From assembly GCA_036226585.1 (NCBI GenBank), contig CP108997.1, forward strand, positions 5,766,001 to 5,830,000: a stretch of DNA of 64,000 nt, given 5' to 3'. Made by a program: the position numbers and the translations under genes. This DNA is from Streptomyces sp. NBC_00708 (GTDB taxonomy: Bacteria; Actinomycetota; Actinomycetes; Streptomycetales; Streptomycetaceae). A model generated the notes under the pieces. The model searched no databases. It had not been told where the DNA came from and saw nothing but the letters and a program-made list of their open reading frames with translations. Position 1 is the stretch's first letter. The number at the start of each line of letters is the position of its first letter. Below are positions 52,691 to 60,255 of the stretch, one piece after another.

Positions 52691-53152
52691 TCAGTCCTCG
52701 GCCGGGTCCTCCTGGCGCAGCAGCGGGTGCGCCACCCCGGGGAACACCCGGGCCCGCACGACCTCCTCCGCCGCGCCGCCCGTGACCACCGTTTCCGCGA
52801 CACCCCAGGGGCGGCCCGGCAGGGTCACGGTCAGGGTGTACGAGGCCGGGCAGCCCAGGCACTCGTAGCGGTCCACCCAGGTCTCCACCTCGGTGGTGCT
52901 GCCCGGGTAGCGCGCCACGTGGCGGTGGAGCGCGTGGCAGCTGCCGCACCGCTCACCCGGCTCGCAGGTGCCGCCGCAGGGGCAGGGCACGTCGAGCGAG
53001 TCCGCCGGCCGCCAGCGCTGGGTGAGGACGGCCTCGCGCGTGGCGCCCATGTCCTTCATCGCCTTGAGGTTGCGGGCCGCCACGTTGTACGACTCGCCGG
53101 TCGCCGCCATCCGGTCGCGGATGACGTCCTTACGGCCGCGGTTCGTCGTCAT
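52691..53152 (-). CDS. Cys-rich (zinc-binding) protein with N-terminal helical module
   Basis: 153 residues from ATG 53152 (AGGAGG 8 nt upstream). The N-terminal RKDVIRDRMAATGESYNVAARNL is a short amphipathic module common in actinobacterial hypothetical proteins. The middle has cysteines in CPCGGTCEPGERCGSCHALH and RYECLGCPASY, suggesting one or two zinc sites. No enzyme motif. An 8-bp inverted repeat around the ribosome site could block translation. Convergent with msrB. Function unknown. Confidence 0.72.
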   Translation of the reverse strand: MTTNRGRKDVIRDRMAATGESYNVAARNLKAMKDMGATREAVLTQRWRPADSLDVPCPCGGTCEPGERCGSCHALHRHVARYPGSTTEVETWVDRYECLGCPASYTLTVTLPGRPWGVAETVVTGGAAEEVVRARVFPGVAHPLLRQEDPAED

Positions 53153-53160
53153 GTGCTGAT

Positions 53161-53191
53161 CCTCCTGGGGTCCACGCAGCCCGCCAGGAGG
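53161..53191 (-). promoter_or_regulatory. Hairpin that could sequester the ribosome site of the Cys-rich gene
   Basis: Arms CCTCCTGG (53161-53168) and CCAGGAGG (53184-53191) pair perfectly over a 15-nt loop. On the minus-strand RNA the second arm is CCAGGAGG, containing the Shine-Dalgarno AGGAGG. Confidence 0.4.
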
Positions 53192-53248
53192 GCGCACGAG
53201 ATCGGTGCCCTCAACGGTACCCGCAGCCGGGAGCGGCCCGCGCCCCGC

Positions 53249-55699
53249 TCAGCCCCGCCGGACCCGCCCCGCGATACGGCGGCCCAGGCTGCCCAGCGTG
53301 CGGCGCTCCCGGCGGTTCCAGTCGCGGAAGGCCTCCGCCCGGCCGCTGCTCCCCGAGCGCCCGACCGCCTCCTCGACGGCGGCGACCCGGTCGGCGGGAA
53401 GCTTGCGCACCACGGGCCGCAGCACCTCCTCCAGGAGTCCGGTGGCGGTGGCGCTCCAGGCGGCACCGGCGTGCGGGTGGGCCGTCCAGACCGTGAAGCA
53501 GTCCGCGGCGTACGAGGGGTCCGCCGCCAGCCGGGCCCGGACGGCGTCACCGCGCGCTGTCCGCTCATAGGCGGCGATCAGGTCCTCGTCACCGCTGTGC
53601 ACGACGGCGTACAGCTCCGCGTCGGGCCGCTCCGGCGCCAGCAGCCGGGCCGCCACCGCGTCGCACGCCTGCCCGAGGACGCCGGGCTCCACGGGTTCGG
53701 CCTCCGCGCGCAGCGCCCGCACCCGTTCGGCCCACTCCGCCTCCGCCGCCCCCGAGCGCACCTCGCGGGCGAACCGGAGCAGCTGGAGCGCCGCGCGCAC
53801 CCGGCCCCCGGTCTCCTGCGGGAACCCGCGCAGTAGGTCGTGGGCCAGCTCCGGCGCCTCGCCGTCGTCGGCGGGGGCCGAGAGCGCGGCGGCCACCAGG
53901 TGCGACCAGGTGCCGGCCGCCCGGTGCGCGTCGGAGGTCGCCGCCTCCAGCAGCAGCCGGGCCTCGGCGGCCGTGGGGGCGGCGTCGTCCCACACCAGGC
54001 CCACGGCCGTCCGCAGCACCAGCGGCTCCGCGAACGGGGACACCCCGCCGGCCCGCAGAATCCGCTGGAGCGCCGCCACCCGGTCGTCCCCGCAGCCGGC
54101 CTCGGCCTCCGGAGCACCGGCGCACATCCGCAGGTGCGGCAGCGCCTGCGTGCCGGTGAAGGGCAGCGGGACCCGGCTCAGCAGCAGCTCCACCCCGGCC
54201 GGGCTGTCCGGCGCGATCCGGTCGAGCGCGCCGAGCAGGGCGGTACGGACGTCGAACTGCTCGTCCATCAGCTCCAGCAGCGCCGGCGCCCAGCCCGGGG
54301 TGCCCGCCTCGCCGCCCGTCAGCAGCGCGGGGGCCAGCCGGTCCACGACCGAGGGCAGCAGCCCGGAGCAGTCCACCCCGAGCAGCCGGGCCACCCGCAG
54401 GAGCTGCACCGTACGGGCGACGTCCAGGCCGACGCCCGCACCGCCCAGCTCGGCCAGGATCTCCGGCGCGAGCACCTCGGCGACGGCCGCGCCCTCGGGG
54501 CCGCTGAAGGCGGTACGGCCCGGCAGCTCCAGGGAGCCGTTGCCGCCGCGCACCGCCTCCGTCACCAGCATCGCGGCCAGCGGGGCGGTGGTGGTCGCGG
54601 GGGAGCGGCCGTCGAGCGCGGCGAACAGCCTTCCGGCGGCGTCGAATTCGGGACCGGAGCGGTCGTCGACCCCGGGTGCGGTCAGCGCCTCGACCAGCTG
54701 CCGGGTCCGCTTCCCGTCCAGCGCGTACGGCCGCTCGGCGGCCCAGCCGGCCGCCGCCGCGCGCTCCTCGGTGCCGAGCGGTATGCCCGCGCACAGGGCC
54801 GTCACCGCCAGCGGCCCCGCCGCGAACGGCTCCCCGGGCAGCGCGGCGGCCTCCCGGAAGAGTTCCGGCGCCCGGCCGCGCCAGACGCGGGCCGCCGTCT
54901 CGGCCCAGGCGTCGCCCACCGGCCCCTCGGGGCGCGGACCGCTGCACACGTGCACGCCGAGTGCCGGGTCCGTCAGGTCCCCGGCGTCCTCGGGCAGCAC
55001 CCCGACGACCCGCTGCGCGGCGTCGCGCGGGCGGCGGGTGTAGGTGGTGAAGGTCAGCCGCTCGGCGAGACCGTCCGGCAGCGTGAGCCCGGCCAGCGCG
55101 AGCCAGCGGGCGACATCCGCGCTCTGCCGCTCGACGAGCACGATCCGCTCCGGGGCGTCCGGCCCGTGGAGGCGGCGCAGCCCGGAGAGCACACCGGCGA
55201 GCCAGGGGCCGCGCGAGACGGCGAAGTCGTTGAGCGCCTCGCGCTCGCGCGCCTCGTGACCGGTCGCGGCGGGCAGCGCGGCGAGCGGGTCGGGCAGCGG
55301 GCGGTCCGGTGTGACGGCGGCCCAGCGGGCGGACCGGCAGGCGGTGAGCGGCAGCGTCCCTTCCGGCAGCCGGGTCCCGGTGGGCAGATGGACCGCGTGG
55401 GTGTGGAAACGTACGGCGGACGACCGGGCGGAACGGACCGCGACGGTCCGGGCCAGCAGCCGGCTGCCGTCGGACAGCAGACTGAAGTGGAGCGCCTCGG
55501 GCAGGGCCCGCAGGGCGGTGTCCGTGAGCCGCTCCGGCGTGCCGTGCGGCGCCTCGTACGTCAGGAGCGGCTCCGCCTCGGTCAGCACGGAGGCGGGTAT
55601 CGAGGCGTCAACCATTGTGAAACGGGCGGCTGTCGGCCCGTCCTCGCCGGTCCCGTCCCCGTCCGCCGCGGAGGTGTAGTGCAACTGCGCGAGGCTCAT
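53249..55699 (-). CDS. GTPase-associated protein 1-related protein (orphan GAP1 homologue)
   Basis: 816 residues, soluble, no signal. From ATG 55699 it begins SLAQLHYTSAADG, a start shared by GAP1-N-type proteins, followed by PLLTYEAPHGTPERL, ALPEALHFSLLSDGSRLL and VGVLPEDAGDLTD. The large C-terminal part is helical and Ala/Leu-rich (repeated ALLELMDEQF-like segments). Related proteins occur beside TRAFAC GTPases and vWA proteins in predicted bacterial conflict systems, but no GTPase or partner is next to this gene. It may be a stand-alone descendant. I am fairly sure of family, not of function. Confidence 0.68.
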   Translation of the reverse strand: MSLAQLHYTSAADGDGTGEDGPTAARFTMVDASIPASVLTEAEPLLTYEAPHGTPERLTDTALRALPEALHFSLLSDGSRLLARTVAVRSARSSAVRFHTHAVHLPTGTRLPEGTLPLTACRSARWAAVTPDRPLPDPLAALPAATGHEAREREALNDFAVSRGPWLAGVLSGLRRLHGPDAPERIVLVERQSADVARWLALAGLTLPDGLAERLTFTTYTRRPRDAAQRVVGVLPEDAGDLTDPALGVHVCSGPRPEGPVGDAWAETAARVWRGRAPELFREAAALPGEPFAAGPLAVTALCAGIPLGTEERAAAAGWAAERPYALDGKRTRQLVEALTAPGVDDRSGPEFDAAGRLFAALDGRSPATTTAPLAAMLVTEAVRGGNGSLELPGRTAFSGPEGAAVAEVLAPEILAELGGAGVGLDVARTVQLLRVARLLGVDCSGLLPSVVDRLAPALLTGGEAGTPGWAPALLELMDEQFDVRTALLGALDRIAPDSPAGVELLLSRVPLPFTGTQALPHLRMCAGAPEAEAGCGDDRVAALQRILRAGGVSPFAEPLVLRTAVGLVWDDAAPTAAEARLLLEAATSDAHRAAGTWSHLVAAALSAPADDGEAPELAHDLLRGFPQETGGRVRAALQLLRFAREVRSGAAEAEWAERVRALRAEAEPVEPGVLGQACDAVAARLLAPERPDAELYAVVHSGDEDLIAAYERTARGDAVRARLAADPSYAADCFTVWTAHPHAGAAWSATATGLLEEVLRPVVRKLPADRVAAVEEAVGRSGSSGRAEAFRDWNRRERRTLGSLGRRIAGRVRRG

Positions 55700-55855
55700 G
55701 CGTCGGCTCTCTTCGTCCCTGCCATGAAGATCCCCTGCCACCCGCACCCGCTCGCGCGGTGGCAGCGCCGGCCCGGCAGAGCGGCGACCCCGGCGGGGAG
55801 TGCTCCGCAGTCGCTGGGGCGACGCTATCAAGGAGGCGCGTGCGCTTGGCCCCAC

Positions 55856-55882
55856 CGCGGAATATGCGAGCCGCACTCCGCG
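55856..55882 (+). promoter_or_regulatory. LysR-type operator candidate
   Basis: CGCGGA (55856-55861) and TCCGCG (55877-55882) form an inverted repeat spaced by 15 nt, about 70 nt before the LysR start. Could be its own autoregulatory site. Confidence 0.35.
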
Positions 55883-55951
55883 ATGTAACGGGGGTCAGCA
55901 CCAGAGGGACGGGTCCGGTCCGCGGTCCATCGGGGAGAGGAGCGGGAGCCG

Positions 55952-56848
55952 ATGAGCCTTCGTCAGTTCGAGTACGCCCTGGCAGTCGCCGAGGAGGGCT
56001 CGGTGACGGCGGCGGCGGAGCGGCTGCGCGTCGCACAGCCGTCGGTGTCCCAGCAGATCCGGGGACTGGAACGGGAGCTCGGTGTGGAACTGTTCGCCCG
56101 CACGCCGACCGGGCTCGTGCCCACCGTCGTCGGCCGCGCGTTCCTGCGGGAGGCGGAGGTCGCCGTGGGTGCGGCGCGCCGGGCCAGGGCGACGGCGCGC
56201 GCCGGTGCGGACGAGCTCGTGGGGGAGCTGGTCGTCGCGGCGCAGATGGGCTTCGGTACGCGGCAGATGCCGGGCGCGCTGGACGCGCTGCGGCGCCGTT
56301 TCCCCCGGCTGGCGGTGACCGTCTTCGAGGAGCCGAGCTCCGCGGAGCTGGAGCGACTGTGCCGCCGGGGGGTGCTCGACCTGGCCCTGATGGCCTCGTG
56401 CGAGCGGACCCCCGCCGACGCCCACCGGCTCGGTGACGAGGAGTTCGTCGTGGTGCTCGGCGCCGGGCACCCGCAACTCGCCCTGGACCAGGTCGATCTG
56501 CGTGAGCTGGTGGGGGAGGCGTGGATCAGGTTCGACCGGGACAGTGCGCTCGACGGCGTGCTGCTGAGCGTGCTGAAGGACAGCGGTTGTGCCCCGGTCA
56601 CGGCCGCCCGCGTCTCCCAGACCGCGACGGCCGTGCGCTGGGCCGCCCGCGGCCTGGGCGTGACACTGGTTCCGTCCTCCGCCGTTCCGCCCGGCCACGA
56701 GCACCTGGTCCGCCCCGTGTTCCCGGCCGTGACCCAGCCCGTCATCGCGGTGCTCAGGCAGGACGCGGGGCCGGGGGAGACAGCCCTGCTCGACCTCCTC
56801 GGACGGGAGACATGGACCGATTCCACGTCTCTCTCGCCGATGTCCTGA
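55952..56848 (+). CDS. LysR family transcriptional regulator
   Basis: 298 residues. N-terminal winged helix MSLRQFEYALAVAEEGSVTA, then RLRVAQPSVSQQIRGLERELG. The effector-binding domain follows with LVVAAQMGFGTRQMPGALDALRRRFP, GEAWIRFDRDSALDGV and a final hinge. GGAG precedes ATG 55952. It is convergent with the SDR gene, separated by a pyrimidine-rich stretch, and may control it. Ligand is unknown. Confidence 0.9.
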   Translation: MSLRQFEYALAVAEEGSVTAAAERLRVAQPSVSQQIRGLERELGVELFARTPTGLVPTVVGRAFLREAEVAVGAARRARATARAGADELVGELVVAAQMGFGTRQMPGALDALRRRFPRLAVTVFEEPSSAELERLCRRGVLDLALMASCERTPADAHRLGDEEFVVVLGAGHPQLALDQVDLRELVGEAWIRFDRDSALDGVLLSVLKDSGCAPVTAARVSQTATAVRWAARGLGVTLVPSSAVPPGHEHLVRPVFPAVTQPVIAVLRQDAGPGETALLDLLGRETWTDSTSLSPMS

Positions 56849-56860
56849 GCGCGGGACGAG

Positions 56861-56930
56861 CCCTCTTCGCTCCACACCTCTCTCCCACGCCCTTCTTTTC
56901 TCCTTCTCCTCGCGTCCTCCCTTTCCTTCC
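56861..56930. other. 70-bp pyrimidine-rich tract between convergent genes
   Basis: Plus-strand bases 56861-56930 are mostly C and T with few purines. It follows the LysR stop by 13 nt. The plus RNA would be C-rich and unstructured, as a Rho-dependent terminator site; the purine complement could also form a triplex. Confidence 0.45.
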
Positions 56931-56944
56931 GGTATCGCGTTTTC

Positions 56945-57715
56945 TCAATGCCGGGGGAATTCTCCGCCGTCCACGGTGAGAATGTTTCCCGTCACCCAGC
57001 TCGCCCGGTCGGATGCGAGGAACAGCACCGCCTCGGCGATGTCCTCGGGCCTGCCGACGCGTCCCAGCGGAACCCCGGAGTCGTCCGCGCCCGAGCCCGG
57101 GACCAGGCGCTCCCACTCCTCCCGCGTCGCCTCGCCGCCGGGCGTCTCGGTCCGGCCGGGGCTGACGATGTTGACCCTGATCCCGAACGGCGCCAACTCC
57201 AGGGCCAGCCCCCGGCTGTAGTTCTCCAGTGCCGCCTTCGCCGCGGTGTAGTGCAGGAACGGCGGTGCCGTGAACGGGGTCGCGGCCGAGGAGACGTGCA
57301 CGATCGCCCCCGAGCGCCGCTCCCGCATCCCCGGTGCCAGCAGGGCGTCCAGCCGGACCGACGCCAGGTAGTTCAGCTCCAGCTGGTCCTGCCACTCCTC
57401 GTCGGGGATGTCCCCGGTGTGCCGGAACGGCCGTGCCCCGCCGGCGTTGTTGACCAGGATGTCGATCCCGCCCAGCAGCTTTTGCGCGGCCGTCGCGACC
57501 GTCTCCGCACCGGCCCGCGTCCGCACATCGGCCGCCACGAAGGTGACGCCCTCCGGTGTCGCGTCCGGCGCTGACCTGGCGGTGGTCAGGACCTCGGCGC
57601 CGGCGTCGCGCAGCCGGCGCACCAGTGCCGCCCCGATTCCGCGGGAGCCGCCCGTGACCAGCGCCCGCTTTCCGGCGAGTTCCCGCGTGAGTGATGCGTA
57701 GTCTGTGGTGGTCAT
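56945..57715 (-). CDS. Short-chain dehydrogenase/reductase
   Basis: 256 residues from ATG 57715. NAD(P) motif ALVTGGSRGIGAALV near residue 20, LVNNAGGARPF near 90, catalytic serine in VHVSSAATPF and YxxxK in HYTAAKAALENYS. The C-terminal LASDRASWVTGNILTVDGG is classical for SDRs. A longer frame (57820) lacks family-like residues. Substrate cannot be inferred; adjacent LysR suggests inducible expression. No terminator hairpin lies directly after it. Confidence 0.87.
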   Translation of the reverse strand: MTTTDYASLTRELAGKRALVTGGSRGIGAALVRRLRDAGAEVLTTARSAPDATPEGVTFVAADVRTRAGAETVATAAQKLLGGIDILVNNAGGARPFRHTGDIPDEEWQDQLELNYLASVRLDALLAPGMRERRSGAIVHVSSAATPFTAPPFLHYTAAKAALENYSRGLALELAPFGIRVNIVSPGRTETPGGEATREEWERLVPGSGADDSGVPLGRVGRPEDIAEAVLFLASDRASWVTGNILTVDGGEFPRH

Positions 57716-57923
57716 GCCGTCGGCCTCTCGGAATTGTCGTACGTCTCCGCTGACGAAAGAAAAGGTGTCGTCGAGCAGTTGCGACGCTACGTCCGGGAAA
57801 GAGGGCGGGGCAAAGACCAAATATCAGCAGCAGGTATAGGCAATTCCTATGGCCGGCCGAGAAGGGCGGCCAGGGATTCGACCTCGACGAGCCGGTCGGC
57901 GCGGCCGGGCCGCGCGGGACCGG

Positions 57924-57954
57924 GGCCGGACACCCGGACACCGGTCGTCCGGCC
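57924..57954 (-). terminator. Weak hairpin after the YrdC/YciO gene
   Basis: 8-bp arms GGCCGGAC (57924-57931) and GTCCGGCC (57947-57954) with a 15-nt loop, in the 250-bp gap 57716-57965. No gene is seen in this gap. Confidence 0.4.
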
Positions 57955-57965
57955 GGCCGGGCCGC

Positions 57966-58586
57966 CTACTCGAACCGTGACGTGTCGCCGGCTCCCCTGC
58001 GTACGATCTCCAGCTCGCCGCCCGAGAAGTCGATGACCGTCGTGGGCTCCGTGCCGCAGTCGCCCGAGTCGATCACGATGTCCACCTCGTGGTCGAGGCG
58101 CTCCTTGATCTCCCAGCCCTGGGTCAGGGGCTCGGCCTCGTCGGGCAGGAGCAGCGTGCTGGAGAGCAGCGGTTCGCCCAGCTCGGCCAGCAGGGCCTGG
58201 ACGACCGGGTGGTCCGGGATGCGGACGCCGACGGTCTTCTTCTTCGGGTGCAGCAGCTGGCGCGGCACTTCCTTCGTCGCCGGCAGGATGAACGTGTACT
58301 GGCCGGGCGTCGACGCCTTGACCGTACGGAACACGTCGTTGTCGATGTGCACGAACTGCCCGAGCTGGGCGAAGTTCTGACACATCAGCGTGAAGTGGTG
58401 ACGGTCGTCGAGGTTGCGGATCGCCCTGATGCGGGACAGGCCGTCCCGGTTGCCGAGCTGGCACCCGAGCGCGTAGCAGGAGTCCGTCGGATACGCGACG
58501 AGCGACCCGGAGCGGATATTTTCGGCCACGTTGGTGATGGTGCGCTGCTGGGGATTTTCGGGGTGTACGTCGAAATACTTCGCCAT
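57966..58586 (-). CDS. YrdC/YciO-type threonylcarbamoyl-AMP synthase family protein
   Basis: 206 residues. SGSLVAYPTDSCYALGC near 25, RIRAIRNLDDRHHFTLMC, PGQYTFILPATKEVPRQLL and KKTVGVRIPDHPV are YciO/Sua5 features. It may contribute to t6A tRNA modification, but the YciO branch has lower activity than Sua5. ATG 58586 has no Shine-Dalgarno; TAGACT lies 6 nt upstream on the minus strand, so the mRNA is probably leaderless. Divergent from the MarR gene. Confidence 0.83.
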   Translation of the reverse strand: MAKYFDVHPENPQQRTITNVAENIRSGSLVAYPTDSCYALGCQLGNRDGLSRIRAIRNLDDRHHFTLMCQNFAQLGQFVHIDNDVFRTVKASTPGQYTFILPATKEVPRQLLHPKKKTVGVRIPDHPVVQALLAELGEPLLSSTLLLPDEAEPLTQGWEIKERLDHEVDIVIDSGDCGTEPTTVIDFSGGELEIVRRGAGDTSRFE

Positions 58587-58592
58587 CCGGCG

Positions 58593-58598
58593 AGTCTA
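58593..58598 (-). promoter_or_regulatory. -10-like TAGACT of a leaderless YrdC/YciO transcript
   Basis: Minus-strand TAGACT ends 6 nt before ATG 58586 and there is no ribosome site. Confidence 0.4.
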
Positions 58599-58698
58599 CG
58601 ACCGGGTGCGTGAATGGTTCCCGGTGAAGCGGATTCTCCGGCCCCGGGGGAGGCAGGACAACCGTTTCGAGTGGCTGTCGCGGCTCAAACCTTGTGCA

Positions 58699-58726
58699 GT
58701 GTGCACGATACGTGCATCGTGCACAC
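58699..58726 (+). promoter_or_regulatory. MarR-type operator
   Basis: Perfect 11-bp inverted repeat, arms 58699-58709 and 58716-58726 around a 6-nt centre (ACGTGC). The words GTGCA and CGTGCA recur within it, and an 8-bp palindrome CTGTACAG lies at 58741-58748. A TATAT -10-like element at 58735-58739 would place the operator near the -35 of the MarR gene. Confidence 0.65.
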
Positions 58727-58800
58727 ATTCCGTGGTATATCTGTACAGAGAGGTCGCCGTCCCGGCCGGGCAGGCGCACAGCAGTCGTAGGGAGCCGCGC

Positions 58801-59247
58801 GTGGACATGCCTGTGGACCGGATCGAGTTCGAGACGATGCTGCTCGGCCGGCACATGAGTCTGATCACCTCGCGGGGCGACGGGCGGCTCGACCGGAGCG
58901 CGTACATCCTTCTCAGCCGTATCCGGGCCCAGGGCCCGATGTCCATCGGCCAGCTGCGCGACGCCTTCGGACTGGACACCTCCACGCTGAACCGGCAGAC
59001 CGCGGCGATGCTCCGGGCCGGTGTCGTCGACCGTATCCCGGACCCGGAGGGCGGGATCGCCCGCAAGTTCGCCATCACGGACGAGGGCGAACGCCGGCTC
59101 GACAAGGACCGGGCCGAGAACCGGGAGGGGCTGCGGCGGGTCCTGGCCGACTGGACCCCGGAGGAGGCCGCCCGCTTCGCGGACGGCCTCGCCCGGCTCA
59201 ACCGGGACATCGAGCGCCTCGACGGGCGGCCCTGGCCGCGCGACTGA
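58801..59247 (+). CDS. MarR family transcriptional regulator
   Basis: 148 residues from GTG 58801 (AGGGAG about 8 nt upstream); ATG 58807 is possible. Winged-helix features: RSAYILLSRIRAQGPMSIGQLRDAF, then STLNRQTAAMLRAGVVDRIPD and the wing GIARKFAITDEGERRL. It lacks the redox cysteines of OhrR. A strong palindromic operator lies 75-102 nt upstream, suggesting autorepression. Target genes beyond itself and perhaps the divergent YciO gene are not visible. Confidence 0.88.
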   Translation: MDMPVDRIEFETMLLGRHMSLITSRGDGRLDRSAYILLSRIRAQGPMSIGQLRDAFGLDTSTLNRQTAAMLRAGVVDRIPDPEGGIARKFAITDEGERRLDKDRAENREGLRRVLADWTPEEAARFADGLARLNRDIERLDGRPWPRD

Positions 59248-59256
59248 GCCGGGCGG

Positions 59257-59301
59257 GCGGTCCGGTCGGGGCAGCCCGGTGAAGGGCCGTGCCCGGACCG
59301 C
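59257..59301 (+). terminator. Possible terminator after the MarR gene
   Basis: 9-bp perfect arms at 59257-59265 and 59293-59301 with a 27-nt loop, just after the stop at 59247. Weak because the loop is long. Confidence 0.4.
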
Positions 59302-59421
59302 GTCGGGCCGTCGCGGAAGCCTCGACGTCCTGATGGTGCAACAGTCCTGGCTCCCCCTGCCGCCGGAAGGCCCGCGCTCGTAGGATCGGTGCGGTCTTCG
59401 GGCGGAACGGGGTGGCCGATC

Positions 59422-60240
59422 GTGGCGTGCGCAAGGGCGATACGCGGATTACGGGGATACGGGGCGCTGTTGGCTCCACTGGTGCTGGTGGCCTGCGCCG
59501 GCGGCGGTGGAAGTCCGGACGGAAAGGGGCCCTCCCCGAGCGCCTCCGCGACCCGCGGCGCCGGCACGGACGCGGGTTCCGGCCCGGCGGGCACCAGCGT
59601 CATCGACGCGGACCCGGCCAGGCTGCCGGCCACTCGCAAGGAAGCGCTCGGCCTGGTCCGCGAGGTCATCGCGGAGCCCGCCGCCTTCGGCCCCGGGGTG
59701 GTCGAACGCAGCCCGTACGAGAGCGATCCGGCGACCTGGCCCGTCCTCGGTACCGATTGCATCTGGCGGCAGAAGAAGCCGCAGACCCATGTCCTCGCCA
59801 CCCTGAGCCGCTCCTTCGAGGTGCCGGCGGCGGGCGGCAAGGGGCCGCTGCGGCTCTCGGCCGTCGTCACCGTGCACCGCACCCGGGACGACGCGCGGTG
59901 GGAGATGGCCGAGTCCGTGGAAGAGACGATGCGCTGCCCCACGCAGCAACTGGGCCAGGGCGAATTCATCGGGTCGATGATCGCGTCGTCACTGGCGCGG
60001 GGGGAGTCCCAGAACACCGCCGAGGACACGCTGTTCGAGGCCGGGCAGTACCGGAACGAGGAACTCGGCGGCGGCCCGTACCCGTACTCCTGGTACCTGT
60101 CGCAGAGCCTCCAGTTCACCGTCGCCGTGACCGGCAAGGGGGCCAAGGGCTGGAGCGACGCCGAGATCGACACGCTGACGAATCAGGCCCACTCCGCCAT
60201 GCTGCAGGATCTTGAGACCGCAGTCGGGAAGCAGAGCTGA
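59422..60240 (+). CDS. Lipoprotein of unknown function in the kinase-receptor operon
   Basis: 272 residues from GTG 59422; GTG 59389 is an alternative, but TAGGAT at 59381-59386 looks like a -10 so transcription would start after it. Signal peptide with lipobox LVLVAC near residue 25, then a Gly/Ser/Thr-rich linker. The mature domain has KEALGLVREVIAEPAAFGP, a Cys in TDCIWRQKKPQTH and another in MRCPTQQLGQG (perhaps a disulfide), plus a C-terminal helix. No family is recognised. The kinase-receptor gene starts 15 nt later with the same orientation, so it may be an extracellular partner of the sensor. Confidence 0.7.
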   Translation: MACARAIRGLRGYGALLAPLVLVACAGGGGSPDGKGPSPSASATRGAGTDAGSGPAGTSVIDADPARLPATRKEALGLVREVIAEPAAFGPGVVERSPYESDPATWPVLGTDCIWRQKKPQTHVLATLSRSFEVPAAGGKGPLRLSAVVTVHRTRDDARWEMAESVEETMRCPTQQLGQGEFIGSMIASSLARGESQNTAEDTLFEAGQYRNEELGGGPYPYSWYLSQSLQFTVAVTGKGAKGWSDAEIDTLTNQAHSAMLQDLETAVGKQS

Positions 60241-60255
60241 GAGAGGGAGCGCGTG

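Noticed and set aside
58531..58800. Upstream extension of the MarR gene to an earlier start
   Set aside because: It would translate through the operator and promoter; GTG 58801 has a good ribosome site.
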